From Ganaspis brasiliensis (lineage: Eukaryota; Arthropoda; Insecta; Hymenoptera; Figitidae), in contig JAZKLR010000453.1 in the NCBI GenBank assembly GCA_037103525.1, positions 744,001-808,000 of the forward strand: DNA of 64,000 bases. Reading direction: 5' to 3'. The notes beneath the pieces were generated by a model that was not told where the DNA came from, made no database searches, and saw only the letters and a list, made by a program, of their open reading frames with translations. Position numbers and translations under genes: made by a program. Positions within the stretch are counted from its first letter, which is position 1; each line of letters opens with the position of its first letter. Positions 22,678 through 34,904 of the stretch are shown in pieces.

Positions 22678-23298
22678 GAGTAGAGTGGGTCATATATTGG
22701 TGGATAAATGTAAATAGAAATTATTCCCCATTCTCTAGTAAATAATAATTCATAATTTTTTTAACCTAAAATGAGGGCCAAAATGGAACTTCTGAAATGG
22801 CAAAGGTATTTTTTAAATGTTAACTGGAATGTTTTCAGCACTATACTCTGAATTGGCATGCGATGAAATGTATATTTCAAATTTTTGATCAAAGCTGCAT
22901 CATTATCAAATTCTAAGTAGTATAAGGTCTGACTACGTACATATGTAGGAAATACTACTTGTTTACTGCTTCGTGGCGGAGTTAAAAATCATAGCATTCG
23001 TTATGAGTAGAAAAATAGAAAGTATCTCATAATATACTGAAATATTCTAATAGTATTTCATACCTACTCGTAATGAAATAAGACTTAATTCCCAATGGCT
23101 TCCTAATTTCGAGCTAAAGTCGTTCTACGTAGCTCTTCCAATTATATTGGAGTAAAACAGATCAAAAGTTTACTCTTGACATACAAAGCGCAAATCTGTC
23201 AGAACTATAATTCACCACGAACGTTAATAATTTTGTAAGAAGAACAAAATGAAAATAAAACCCAGTTGGCATTTTCACACCATTTTACACTCTACTCT
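22678..23298. repeat. Possible element with AGAGTAGAGTG/CACTCTACTCT ends
   Basis: Short inverted ends only (about 11 bases) bounding 620 bp of AT-rich sequence. Weak; the pairing could be chance. Confidence 0.3.
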
Positions 23299-23844
23299 AC
23301 TTAATTCTCGTATATTTTTCAAAATAACCCGAAATGAACTGTTTCTTTGTTATTTGTTTAACTGAGAGAAACATAACTTTCATGCAATATAAAAATACAG
23401 TATAATAAGAATAAATTTTCTAAATCAAAATTAACTCAAATTTGGACAGTTTTGAATTAATAAATAAAGTATCATTTATATTAATTGTTGTTTTCAAGCT
23501 TGCGCAAACTGTGTGGATTTTGTGGAGTACTACATTCCCTGAATTTAAGTTTTAAGCATTGACAAACGTTTTTAATTTGTTGATCTCCCCCCCCCCCCCC
23601 AACTCCTCAATAATTCCACACCCCGAAAACATTTATTCCATCTGGCCTGATTGTTTTATTTTTCAAAATGTTATTTCTCAATTGAAAAGCAAGAACTGAC
23701 TCAATTTTATCAAAATATTGACTGCTTCAGATTTAGGAAATAATTTAATAGTTTAAATTATTATTGTCACAAATTTAGAAACAAGACTGTTTAAAGGTAA
23801 ATGATATGTTAAATTTATTTTAACACTGGAGCAAATAAAACTAT

Positions 23845-23965
23845 CACACAAAACTAGCAAGCATCAAAACATTGCACAATGATACCATTTTTTGGATCAA
23901 TTATGAAAAATGATTTAAAAAATGATATCATTATGCAACGTTTTGATGCTTTTAGGTTTTGTGTG
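23845..23965. mobile_element. MITE with CACACAAAAC ends (copy 1)
   Basis: CACACAAAACTAGCAAGCAT ... GCTTTTAGGTTTTGTGTG, with AATGATACCATTTTTT/AAAAAATGATATCATT pairing inside. TAT flanks both sides. The second copy is 38140-38262. Confidence 0.65.
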
Positions 23966-24856
23966 TATATGGTACTCATTTTTTAAAGAAACCACTAATT
24001 GTAAGTAGAACGTACAAATGTTTCGAAGCCACTAGCTCAATTTTTTAAATATGGTTGACGTTTAGTGGTTCATGTTATAAATGCTCAGCACCAGATAATT
24101 TCTTAAAATTTCCTGAACCTTGCATTGAAATAAGGCTTAGAATAAATAAAATAAATAAATTTTATTTTATATCCGGCGGAATAAATTTTTCCGAGGTGTG
24201 AAATCAATAAGGAGATTGGGGTGAGTTGAGATCAGCAAATTAAGAACGTTTGTTCACTGTAAAAAGAAATCTCTCGGAATGTCTCAAAATGAGATACGAT
24301 ATGTGTTTCAGGGGGACACAAAACACATATTGAGTCTCACTCTGAGACATGCGTCTCAAAGTGTCTCATTTTAAATTCAATACCATCCACACAGTTGGCG
24401 CAGGCCTTGCGGAATGTTGAAAAGCATAGCTCAGTTAATCTTAGTAAGAGTGGCAAAATGTCGAATTGTCCACATATGAGGGAATGTTGGTAACCTAATT
24501 TTACGGAACTTTTCAATTTTATGTTCTTGAAATATTCAACTTTGGTCGATCTTAGTTTCTAATCAGCCGTAACTATGCGCAATAAATTTTAATTTTCTGA
24601 AACCCTAACTTGAAAAAACGGTATTCTTCTTTCAAGAATTATTCTTGGCGTCTATTTAAGAATACAATATTCTTAAAATAAGAAATCATATTCTTATATG
24701 AAGAATATTTTCTTATGGTTAAAGATTTGATTTAAGAATATGCTTCTTATTCTTAGCATGTTTTGAGCTAAGAATAACTCTTAACAGAAGTATACCATTT
24801 TTTCAGTGCATATATGAATGTCAAACAACAAAAAATATGATAAAGCACTATATATC
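23966..24856. repeat. Damaged inverted-repeat elements, no gene
   Basis: 24257-24370 starts CACTGTAAAAAGAAATCTCT and contains paired AATGTCTCAAAATGAGATAC/GTGTCTCATTTTAAA arms but lacks a clear right end. 24620-24812 has pairing AAGAATAT/ATATTCTT arms and ends ACCATTTTTTCAGTG. Both look like decayed CACTG-type MITEs. Confidence 0.45.
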
Positions 24857-24858
24857 TA

Positions 24859-25171
24859 CACTGAAAGACTTTTGTAAATAATTTTTACTATCAGGTTTTT
24901 AATCTGAGATAATCATGTAAAACAAAGATTTTTCCTAGCGAATATAGTAAATTTTCAATGCATGAAAGGAAAATTTTCTGAAAAAAATGTAAATATTTCT
25001 AGCCTGAATTTAAATTTTTCAAAAAAAATGTAAATATTCCTATCCAGGTTTGAAACTTTACTATCGTAGCAGAGAAAATTTTTCTTTTTGCATGATTATC
25101 CTAGAATAATAATTTTTACAGTAAAAATTAGTAGATAAATTATAACAATTAATATCTAAAGTCTTTGAGTG
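24859..25171. mobile_element. CACTG-type MITE (313 bp), TA duplicated
   Basis: CACTGAAAGACTTTTG at the left and AAAGTCTTTGAGTG at the right; TA on both sides (24857-24858, 25172-25173). Internal AATTTTTACTATC/CTAGAATAATAATTTTTAC arms. Confidence 0.65.
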
Positions 25172-25319
25172 TAAAAAATTTGTGTAATTTTTGTTAAACA
25201 TTCCCTGAATATATGTACATTTTACTGCACTATAAAAACTCCTAACAAGATTTTATAAATGTCTCACCCTTTTGGAGTTAAAGTAAAGGAAGGTAACTCT
25301 TATAATCCTTCAGTACCCA

Positions 25320-25449
25320 CACTGCAAAAACATGGTGTCTTAAATTGGACAAAAATTTCTTAAATCAATATACTTTTGGTGTCTAAGACTCGAAAAATGT
25401 CTTAATTTAAGACATTTTTGAACAATTTAAGACACCTGTTTTTGCAGTG
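25320..25449. mobile_element. CACTG-type TGTCTTA hairpin MITE (130 bp), CA duplicated
   Basis: Same family and length as 22202-22331. CA on both sides (25318-25319, 25450-25451). Confidence 0.8.
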
Positions 25450-25897
25450 CACTCTTTGCTTACAATGGCATGTTTGAAAATCACTTTCTATTGGAGTTAA
25501 TTTTTAACTTAAAAAATTTAAAAACTTTTAACTCGACACATTTTTAAGATTTTACTTTCACCAAACTTCTCTGATTTGCAGATTTCAATATTCTGAACCT
25601 TCCAATGCGAGATTCAGAAAAATTTCAGGAAATATATCTGGTACTGTGCGCGGATAGTTTTTATTACATACAACCTTAACGTTCTTTTATTTTTATAATA
25701 ATGAAGTGTCTATTTTTATAAACCTCCGAAGTTATACTTTCCATACAACTATTCACGGCCTTCTAATAAATATTTTTTGAAGAAAATAAGAATTTAATAT
25801 TTGTAAATAATATTTTATATATACACACAATACACGTTCAAAAAGTGCGGAACCTCTGGAAAACACATTTTCTAATATATCTTATCTTTGAAACATT

Positions 25898-26104
25898 CAC
25901 TGAGAAAATAAGCCTCTAGCCAAGCAGCTTTATTTCTAGGTTAGGGTTCCTCGTGACAAAACAAACAAAACACCGGCGATGATGACAATCAAACTTCTAT
26001 TATTCTATTCTCAATTAAGTGCTTTGCAGGTGCTATATCAACAACCTCTCTCTGCTAAATTTAATCAAAAATTGGTTGTATTTAGTCAACTTATTTTCTC
26101 AGTG
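25898..26104. mobile_element. CACTG-type MITE (copy 2 of the 200-bp family), TT duplicated
   Basis: CACTGAGAAAATAAGCCTC ... CTTATTTTCTCAGTG, sharing GCAGGTGCTATATCAACAAC with 6696-6899. TT on each side. Confidence 0.75.
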
Positions 26105-27422
26105 TTTTTTTAATTATTTTATTACATACTCATAAGTGATCTCATACTTTTTAGACGCCCGTGTCCTGTGTATTAAAAAGGTCCTTAATTGGGCGAGGCT
26201 TTTGAATCTTATGTCTCCACTCAGAAAATCGATCAAGGTACGAAAAAAAATTTTTTCATCAAGTTTGAGCTAAATTAAGCAATATTAAAATGTGCCTTTA
26301 GACAATCGAATTTTCCCATGTACATTTTTACATCTATGAAGAAAAATATTGTTTGTGCATTAAAAAATATGCATTTTTTATAGCAAATTTACAAAAAAAG
26401 ATGTTTTTTCATATATAAAAATACATATGAAAAATTCAGTTGCCTAGAGGCACGTGTTAATATTGCTTGATTTCGCTCAAACTTTCAGGATTTTTTTTTG
26501 TTCCTTGATTAATTTTCCGGGTGGAGAGACAGAAGATTTGAGAACATCGACCAATAAATGTAAGGGCCATCCTACTGTATACACACAATAAAAATATTTC
26601 GGTAAAATGCCTGTGCTGTTTATCAAATGAATTATTAACAATTTGATACCTAAACAAATTTTAGAAAATCTGGAAACAATTTTGAGAAATCTGATAAAAA
26701 TTATAGAATAGCATGGTAAAATATAGGTTTTAAATAACACATTTAAACTAAACAGCACAGGATTTTTTATCAGAATTTTCTTTCTGTGTACAATAATAAA
26801 ATTGTACATTTAGACGCACTAATACATACATAAGGAAAGAATGTTTGTATATGTATAATTAACAAGATCATATAAATACTTTATCAAACACTAATTTAAG
26901 TTAATTTTATTTTTTTACATTTTGCAACATTCTTAATAATTTGATAAATTTAAGTAATTATTTTAATTACTAGATTAATTGAGAGCTATCACTGAGTGAT
27001 ATTTCAAGACTTCCGCCTGAACGTCTGTCTCATTATTATTATCGAAAGTGAACCCTCAATTTTGAACATTGATGTACCTAGATTACTTTAGGAGCTGATA
27101 TTATTTAATATGATCTTGTTATTTACATAAATAAACATGTCTTTCTTATCTATATATTAATCAACGTGTATGTATATTTAAAACATTATTTTCAACAATA
27201 ATCTATTCTTTTTTATTTTCCTAATATATTTCTTAAAAGTTAAAAATAAAAAGCTTAAGTTAGTGTCTTTAAAACATCTGTATACTACATACGTATGTTT
27301 TACTTGGGCATTTTTTATTTTAACTTATTTTAATACAAAAAGTTTATTTTTTCATAATTGGCTCATCAATAGTTGTTTTTAAATTTTGCTGTAAAATATT
27401 CCGGCAGTTTTATAGTAATATA
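26105..27422. other. AT-rich intergenic DNA 3' of goosecoid, no gene seen
   Basis: No gene and no clear repeat. The open minus-strand frames of about 26457-26809 overlap each other, are AT-driven, and are not supported as genes. Confidence 0.4.
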
Positions 27423-27641
27423 CAGAAAAAACCTGAATTCAAAGTGAGCCTTTTTTGTCTCATTTTGAGGTGCATCGGAAATGAGAATGCTTTATTTTAT
27501 TTTAATTTTAAGTTCGAAAGTTTCAAAAGGGCATTTTGAGACTTTTTGCACTAAAAATTAAAATAAATGAAGGCATTCTCATTTCCACCGCACCTCAAAA
27601 TGAGACAAAAAAGGCTCACTTTGAGTTCAGGTTTTTTTCTG
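27423..27641. mobile_element. MITE of the CAGAAAAAACCTGAA family, TA target
   Basis: CAGAAAAAACCTGAATTCAA ... TTGAGTTCAGGTTTTTTTCTG; long paired arms (CTCATTTTGAGGTGC / CACCTCAAAATGAG). TA flanks (27421-27422, 27642-27643). Just beyond the goosecoid 3' end. Confidence 0.75.
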
Positions 27642-27894
27642 TAATAGAAACTGGGAAATTCTGGTTCGTACTCTGAAAAAATTATGGTTAGGGTGTATTT
27701 AAGATTTCATTCTGGTAATAATCTTCATAATTCTGATTAATCTAACAGTATTGAATATTACCTTACCAGACTGTTTTTTCAGTGTAATACCTGTAATTGA
27801 AGTTTGTTTCATACCGACACTGCTCAGTATTCGGTAATAAAAAAATTAAGAAGTTATTTGATATTAATAAACATTTGTTTAAAAGTATTATTTG

Positions 27895-27900
27895 TTTATT
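27895..27900 (-). terminator. Candidate goosecoid polyadenylation signal
   Basis: AATAAA on the minus strand, 72 bases beyond the goosecoid stop codon, which would give a short 3' UTR. AT-rich context lowers the weight of the match. Confidence 0.4.
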
Positions 27901-27971
27901 AATTGCTGAATTAATTTCTCAGATGCTGAAGAATTAATTCAATAAAAATAACATTAATTCCTACTTGAAGA

Positions 27972-28142
27972 CTACGCAACTTCTAGATCAGAACTGTCGG
28001 TTTCTTGATCATGTGTTCTACTTAAACTAGTATTATTGGGTATACTTTCTGTTGGTCTCTGATCCAGCTGCAATTTTCTTAACCTTTCTTGTTCCTCTCG
28101 TTTCTGTTTCCTCCATTTTGCTCTTCGATTTTTAAACCATAC
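27972..28142 (-). CDS. Gsc: Goosecoid exon 3 (recognition helix with Lys50, C-terminus, stop)
   Basis: 171 bases starting after the acceptor tgtttcAG (28144-28143) and ending with TAG at 27974-27972. Encodes VWFKNRRAKWRKQKREEQER, with W48, F49, K50, N51 and R53 at residues 270, 271, 272, 273 and 275. Lys50 predicts binding to TAATCC-type sites, as known for Gsc, Bicoid and Otd/Otx. A basic-to-acidic tail ends in DSSDLEVA. The three exons total 975 bases, giving 324 aa, close to other Gsc proteins. In embryos Gsc acts as a nuclear repressor in anterior/foregut and head patterning; that role is taken from the family, not read from this sequence. Confidence 0.96.
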   Translation of the reverse strand, partial: VWFKNRRAKWRKQKREEQERLRKLQLDQRPTESIPNNTSLSRTHDQETDSSDLEVA

Positions 28143-28379
28143 CTGAAACAAAATTGTTTATTTTTTTCTATTTTCTTTAATTTTGCAAGCGGTCGATTTG
28201 CACGGGTGGACATATCGCTTATATAAAATATATTGTTATAACGTTTCAAAGTTGTTTATTAAGAATAATTGCCAACAACAACTTTTTAAAATTATAAAAA
28301 AATATCAAAATGAGCTTATAAAAGCAGAACTGAACAAAATATTCAGTACCACCAACTAAGAAAATTTCGTTTATATGTA

Positions 28380-28565
28380 ACATAAAAGGGAGCAGCGGAA
28401 ATGAAAATACTTTGATTAATTTTAAGTTTTGGTCTACAAAGTTTCAAAAAGTAATTTTATACTTATTAGATTAAAACTTATATGACATGAGACAAGGACT
28501 TCTTATTTCCGCTGCGCCTCAAAATGAGACAAAAGAGGCTCAATTCTGAGTTCAGGTTTTTTTAT
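28380..28565. mobile_element. Truncated copy of the CAGAAAAAACCTGAA family
   Basis: Contains GCAGCGGAAATGAAAATAC and, at the right, CGCCTCAAAATGAGACAAAA with a GTTCAGGTTTTTTTATG end. The left end is decayed. Within goosecoid intron 2. Confidence 0.55.
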
Positions 28566-28683
28566 GGTATTTTGATGAAAAAAATACAGGATGTTATATA
28601 TTTTAAAGTTTAGAATATTTAATTTTTTGTCTAAAGGGTATTCCTCTATATTCATGAATATAGAGATGAGTCGATTGTCGATT

Positions 28684-30537
28684 CCCGTGTAGAAAAGTTC
28701 CCAGTATTTCCCAGTTTGTAAGTGGGCGCCAGTTGGGGCCAACCTGGGCTTCCCAGTTTTTTTAAATAAGTAAAATGTTACTAAATAATAGTTTCAATAC
28801 TAAACTTATCGTCAACCTGGCTTTATTTATTGCAAATTCCCTTCATTTCAATTTAAAAATTCATGAAATTCGGTCAAAGCGCTCAAAGTTTCCCATGCAA
28901 AATGCATGGAAAAAAAAACTTTTCCATGGAATTGATATAAAATCCATAAAAATTAACATTTTTCGATCGGATAAAGCTGTTTCTCCTCAGAAAAGTTTAA
29001 AGAATAAGATCCAATAATTTATTTAACAAATTTTTTATTATTTACTATTTTTTAAAGGTCCATAAAAAATCTTCATGAACGAAAAAAACGTGTAAGATCG
29101 TTAAAAAATATTCATTACGACATTTTACACCATTTTTCATCAAACTTTCCTTTAATTACATACATTACAAAAATTGTTTAAACAAATTAATATTGTTTAT
29201 TTGCAATTTTTTATCTAATTGAGTTACAGAGTTGTAACTTTTTATTAATTTTGCAATTTTTCAATCCTAATGAAGCCCAGTATTAATCGTAAAGTAAAAT
29301 CAGCAATTATAAAAATTGTTTAAACAAATTAGTATTGTTAATATTAATATTGTAATACAGTTCCCAAACTGTATTAGAGTCGTAAATAAACAATATTAAT
29401 TTGTTTAAAAGAGTTTTATATTTATGAATTTTCGTTTACTATAAGTTTTGGGCGTTTATAGGCTTAAAAATTGCAAAATTAAGAGAAAGTTACAACTCTC
29501 TAGCTCAATTCGATGAATAATTGCAAATAAACAATATTAGTTTGTTTAAACAATTTTTATAATTGTTGATTTTCGTTTATTATTAATATTCAGGTTTTAT
29601 ATTCTTGAATAGTTGCAAAATTAAATGAAAGTTTTAACTCTAAAGCTCAATTAGATAAAAGGTTGCAAATAAACAATATTAATTTGTTTAAACATTTAGT
29701 GTAATTGTGGATTTTTGTTTATTATTAATATAAGGTTTTCATAAGCTTGAAAAGTTGCAAATTTAAGAGAAAGTTTTAACTCTCTAGCTCAATTAGATGA
29801 AAAGCTGCAAATAAACAATATTAATTTGTTTAAACAATTTTGATAATTGTGGATTTTCGTTTATTATTAATATTAAGCTTTCATAAGCTAGAAAAGTTGC
29901 AAAATTAGAAAAAAATTTCAACTCTGTAGCTCAATTAGATGATAAGTTACAAATAAACAATATTAATTTGTTTAAACAATTTTTATAATTGTGAATTTTC
30001 GTTTATTATTAATTTTAAGCTTTCATAGGCTTAAAAAGTTGCAAAATTATTAAGAGAAAGTTTCAGTTCTCTAGCTCAATTAGATGAAAAGTTGCAAATA
30101 AACAATATTAATTTATTTAAACAATTTTTATAATTTTATATTTTATTTTTTTCTAATATTAGGCTTAGTTATTTTATAGAGTTGCTAAATTATAAAAAAG
30201 TTACAACTCTCTAGCTCTATTAGATGAAAAGTTTCAAATAAACAATATTAGTTTGTTTAAAAAAATTAAAAATTACATGCAACAATTGTTATTAACTAAT
30301 TTTTATTTCCTTAAAGAAGATTTTGATGGAAAATATTGTAAAAAGTTGTACTGAATATTTTTTAACGATCTTACATTTTTATGATCTTCTTTAGTAAATT
30401 GGCACTAACAGGGTTGAGCATTACAAGCCCACTAATTTCCCAGTGGGAAGACCCAACTGGGGCCCACCTTAAATCTGGGAAACCCATATGGGGCCCAACT
30501 GGCGCCCACCGAACTTTTTTACACGGGTTATTATTTT
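28684..30537. mobile_element. 1.85-kb inverted-repeat element carrying a 142-bp minisatellite
   Basis: Left end CCCGTGTAGAAAAGTTCCCA and right end GAACTTTTTTACACGGG. Just inside are GGGCGCCAGTTGGGGCC and GGGCCCAACTGGCGCCC. The interior is mostly a tandem array: AAATAAACAATATTA recurs at about 29384, 29525, 29667, 29809, 29951, 30096 and 30236, a period near 142 bp. No coding capacity. It lies in goosecoid intron 2. Confidence 0.7.
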
Positions 30538-30737
30538 TTGCAGTCTTTTTTGGCATATTTTCTACTAATGCATAGAAACATCTTTTATACGTTAGTTAAA
30601 CATATTGACAGTCGAGGGTACTTGTTATTATCAATTACTAATAATCTACTGAAAGTCAGTTAAATTTAACTGATTCAATTTATTGATTCATTTAATATCA
30701 CTTTAACTAAAGCATGTAAAAATAAAATTAAAATTTG

Positions 30738-30769
<32 letters not shown>

Positions 30770-31717
30770 ACAAAATTTAATATTAAAATAGGTTGTACCT
30801 ATTCCACTATGACTACATACTAATTGTTAAAGAAGTAGAAAGATATATTTAAACAGCGCTAAAGAGAGAGAATTCATTTATTTTTAAAACTATCTTCTAA
30901 ATCTAATTTTATTACTGGTTTAAAAGAAATATTTACATGTATAAGCTTAAAAGTAAAAGATTTATATACCAAGATTTTCGAGAATTTTAAATTCAAACAC
31001 ACCTTTCAATTTAACTTTCATATCCATCAGTTTTTCTGAACCATGTATTTTATATAAGCCTATCATAGTATTTTCCTTTTATATTGTTTGTATATTTGAG
31101 GTATTTGTACTTTTTATCTTTATCCAGTCGTTTTCTAGTGAAAAGTTCTATATTACTAATTCTTAACAAACAGAACCAACACCCGAATTTTGAGGTAAAA
31201 GCAGGTGAATAGCAGGTATATGTTGTCTTAAAGACCTAAAGGCTCTTTAGAAAAAGGATGCTTACTCTTTGCAGGCAGTTGCCGCGCCGCGCCGAATCGT
31301 GTGGGTGGTCTCTTATCAAAAGTGTATTTTACGAACACCACTCATGTTTATAAAGGAAAAACAGAAACAAAAAATAAATTTTTTTAATCTGATTTTTCTC
31401 ACAAACCATTAAAAAATAATTTGCCAGAATTATTATCTTATTTATTTAATTTTTATAAGTAGATATAATTTTTTTAAATTGAAATAAACCTTAAGCATTA
31501 TATTAAAAGACTTGTTTTTTCAACAAAGTCGTAAGATTTATTTCAATGAGAAAGGGACTTTATAAATGGATGGGAAGTCTTTAAAAAATCTTATGTAATA
31601 TAATATTAGAAAAGAGTCTATTTTAATCATATTGATGCTTATTTTGAAGAAAAAGAGAGATGGAGAGAATCACCTTTTTGCTACAAAAATTATTGAATTT
31701 AAGGGCATGTGATGGAT
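30538..31717. other. Goosecoid intron 2, no gene seen
   Basis: Contains a TA microsatellite (about 30737-30766) and a small GC-rich stretch (31275-31310, CAGTTGCCGCGCCGCGCCGA). That stretch is unusual for the surroundings and could be regulatory. Confidence 0.35.
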
Positions 31718-32059
31718 TATAACGTCACATCAGGTATAGGCAAAACTTGTCCGTAACTTTTCTATTAAAATATTGAATATTTTGTCACAAAACTTGGTAC
31801 AATTACCTAAAATGTTATATTAGGAAGGTCTCTCTGGCCCGAATTTGTTTGAATTTTGACCCAAAATTAATTTTGGAAAATTTTCGAAAAAGAGCAAATT
31901 TTTTAAAAATTAATTTTGAGCCAAAATTCAAACAAACTCGGGTCAGAGAAATCTTCCTAAAATTATATTTTAAGTTATTGTACCAAATTTTGTGACAAAA
32001 TATTCAATATTTTAAGAAAAAAGTTACGGACAAATTTTGCCTACGCCAGTGACGTTATA
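31718..32059. mobile_element. Long palindromic MITE (342 bp)
   Basis: TTATAACGTCACATCAGG ... CCAGTGACGTTATA; the arms run nearly to the centre (TTGTCCGTAACTTTTCT, TTGAATATTTTGTCACAAAA, each with an inverted partner). Flanking duplication not resolved. Confidence 0.65.
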
Positions 32060-32173
32060 TACTCTGTAAAATTCCTCTAATGGATTAATAAACGCTTGAA
32101 CACATACTTAGGGATTTTCAAAACTCAAAAGTATGTATGTCAGAAACTTTTCTTTTATGCGATTATGCTCATG

Positions 32174-32326
32174 CACTCTAAAAACAATAAGTGCAGAGCA
32201 AGTGTTTCATTTTGTCCCATTTTTGTGTCTAAGACGCAAAAGAATGTCCTGTGATGAGACAATTTTTGTATCTTAGACAAAAAAGTGTCAAAATAAGATT
32301 CTTGCGAGATAGTTATTTTTAGAGCT
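32174..32326. mobile_element. Diverged CACTG-type TGTCTTA hairpin MITE
   Basis: Starts CACTCTAAAAACAATAAGTG and contains GTGTCTAAGACGCAAAAGAA and its inverted partner. The right end (TTATTTTTAGAGCTTG) is degraded. Older member of the 130/162-bp family. Confidence 0.5.
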
Positions 32327-32749
32327 TGTGCGAGGGATGAAACTGCTGAAAATAATTAGATGTGTTGTGCATACATATATTTCTATATTTAAAGAAATTA
32401 ATTTCCTAATCATTTGTTTATTTTCTGTTTCTAATTAAGATTTATGATGTAAAAAAAAAGTTTGAATGTTTCATTATCATTCCATCAAATTGAACTACTT
32501 TTGTTAAATTCAAAGAATAGTCTTAATTTAATAGAGTGCGAAGAAGCAAAAATGAAAATGAAGAGAAAGAGAAAGAAAATCAATTTTGACTTGTAATTGC
32601 ATATATTGTAATAGTAAAGTAAATTGCTTTTGCAAATATTTGCATAAGTGAACTGTGTGTGTTTTGTATTTAGGAACAAAAAACAATACGTAACAATGTA
32701 GTGAATGATGATGTAAATTATGAGTATATAGTAGTACAGAGGCAAGCCC

Positions 32750-33000
32750 ATTATCACTAAAGCCTTTAATCTGGCATGCAATTAGCCCCTTATTGTGATA
32801 GGTACATACGCACTAATACACACGACTACATTTGTGCATTAGAGCGGCAAACAGTCAAGCGACCAGCCCGTACCGTCCGCGTTAGCCGAGCAAACTTTAC
32901 CTATATACATATACTTAACGACGCGAAGCGACATAGGTTTACGTTTATGCCATTTATTAATCGTCCCTAATATCCTTCGAAATTCGAATACGTATACGTT
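32750..33000. promoter_or_regulatory. Candidate cis-regulatory block in goosecoid intron 2
   Basis: A stretch without repeats and less AT-rich than its flanks, about 550 bases downstream of exon 2. It contains CCTTTAATCTGGCATGCAAT with TAATC at 32768-32772 (a possible core for K50 homeodomains such as Gsc or Otd) and AATTAG. This is an inference from composition and motifs only. Confidence 0.3.
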
Positions 33001-33399
33001 TGTCAACCTGAAACTCAATATCTTAATAGCCTAAACTTAAAACCAATTTGTCAGCTTTGCCACTGCTACTACACTTCACTAACAAGAATGACTTGCTTAA
33101 ACCAGAAGTTGGGATAGACGGTTGTGTTGAGTTGTTGAAATATAGAGTTTAAAAAAAGCAAAGACAATAGTTAAATTTCCACAACAGCTGTATTTTACGT
33201 TACGACAATAGATAATACAACTCTATTTTTCCTTTATAAAGGAATAAAAAAAAACATTTAATATAATCGTCAATTGTTTTTCGTGTATATTATAGTGAAT
33301 AATAATTAATTATTATTTGTCCCGGACAAAAAAAAATGTTGGCTGTAATTTCGGATTTAAATTTTGTTTGTGTTTAAATTTTTTTTTGTTGAGATTATC

Positions 33400-33525
33400 T
33401 TAAAAAGTTGAGCCAATCTAACAATCTTTACTTCAGATTTGGATTTAGCAAAGAAAAATGCGTCAGAGTATACTAGTGTATTGTCCCGAACAAACACTTT
33501 TTTTGTGGGACTGTGTAATTTTTTT
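33400..33525. repeat. Partial copy of the CTGAATCCGAATCC repeat family
   Basis: GAGATTATCTTAAAAAGTTG, a TCAGATTTGGATTTAGC segment and a TTTTTGTGGGACTGTGT end match the half-elements at 15183-15670 and 57150-57532. It ends 35 bases from goosecoid exon 2. Confidence 0.55.
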
Positions 33526-33558
33526 TTAACTATATAGACATGAAATTAATTAAATTAC

Positions 33559-33848
33559 CTCAATTCTTTCTTCCTTAAGATCGACCTGTAGAGCAAGTTG
33601 TTCTCTTAGAAGGACATCAGGATAGTGGGTTTTATCAAAAGTTGCTTCTAATTGTTCAAGTTGTTCTTCTGTAAAAATTGTTCGATGGCGTCGTTTTCTT
33701 TTTGCCATTGGACCAACACCAGGTGCACTGGGATTTATTTGATAAGGATGTCCTGTGTGATAAAAAGTTGGTTGTCCATGAAGTGAAACTCCCGCTGCAG
33801 CCATGGCAGCCACATAACCTCCTGGATATAACCCTGGATATGCTGCAG
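33559..33848 (-). CDS. Gsc: Goosecoid exon 2 (homeodomain helices 1-2 and start of helix 3)
   Basis: 290 bases, from the acceptor ttttacAG|CT at 33849-33850 down to the donor ATTGAG|GTAATT (GT at 33558-33557). It encodes residues 173-268: an Ala/Gly/Tyr-rich stretch, then KRKRRHRTIFTEEQLEQLEA from residue 221. With homeodomain position 1 at residue 223, the invariant F8, L16 and F20 fall at 230, 238 and 242. The exon ends exactly after homeodomain position 46, and the 46/47 intron is the classical position in paired-class homeoboxes. The run THYPDV...REQLALQVDLKEERIE is typical of insect Gsc. Confidence 0.96.
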
Positions 33849-34032
33849 CTGTAAAACAAAGTCCATTTAAATAAAATGATTCAACATATTACCAAAAATT
33901 ATAATACCTGTATGAACATTGTACAATTGTACATGTATCATGTATATTTTTTTCAGTTATGTCTAACAAGTTATCAAATATAATTTAATAAAATGATGAG
34001 AATATAACATCTGTATATTTGTATATAATGTA

Positions 34033-34300
34033 GGGGAGGTGGGGGCAAGACGGGGTACCTGAGGGTTAAAGCTCAATAAAACTAACATTATCGATTCAAA
34101 ATAAATTATTTATTATAATAATCATCTTTAATCAGTCTTCCATGACTAAGTCTTATTTGGAACATCTGTTTCTTAATTAAATATAAAGTTAAGAATAAGT
34201 AACAAAATTTAAATTTTCCATTTTACCAAACGTGGGGGTAAGATGGGGTATCCCCTGGGGGCAAGATGGGGTAGTATACAAAATTCAACCTATTTTTACC
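34033..34300. repeat. Truncated GGGGAGGTGGGGGCAAGACGG element
   Basis: Starts after TA (34031-34032). The motif GGGGGCAAGATGGGGTA recurs at about 34228 and 34259. No matching right end was found. Intron 1 of goosecoid. Confidence 0.5.
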
Positions 34301-34904
34301 TATAAATTTCGCAAGTAAAGGTTGCATCTTTATCTTCGTCATTTAAGCACCTTTATTCATCTTATAAAATAAACTTAAAAAAGTTTATTCCCACTCGGAA
34401 AATATTGAACAAAAAAAAAAAAAATTCAAAAAATTACCATCTATCTGCACCATAAATACCTCGAATTTAAACATAATTGGCAAATAATTTTTTTTACCTT
34501 GATCACTTCATATGGAATCTCTCATATGGTGCATAACTTGCTTGTAGTAATTTACGAGTTAATCTGCTATACCGGGTCCATACAAGATTTTTTGTTTTTA
34601 TAGGGGTCTTTAGATATCAGCAAAAATAAAAAAATTAGAAATTGATAATTTGTTAATAATGGAATTATTACATGCAAAGGAATGCGATTCTCATGAATTC
34701 CTTTCTGTGGCGTATTCTCAGATATACATATAGATTGAAATTAAGAAAAAAAAATTGAAACCGGGAGAGTAGAAGATCCACTTAAATATGTGCCATTCGT
34801 GGTAAAAAGTCACCTAATGATTCAAGAACCTTTTCAAAGCAGCCAAGGGACGTTACACTTAACACCTGATTCAATTTCATAGATTTAATTAAATAAATTT
34901 TTTT

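Noticed and set aside
23586..23600. Run of C residues as a special structure
   Set aside because: An isolated homopolymer, most likely slippage; no other G/C-run context to suggest a quadruplex or i-motif element.
26457..26809. Two overlapping minus-strand frames of 66 and 110 aa
   Set aside because: AT-rich hydrophobic and lysine-rich translation typical of noncoding DNA; no splice sites or family signature.
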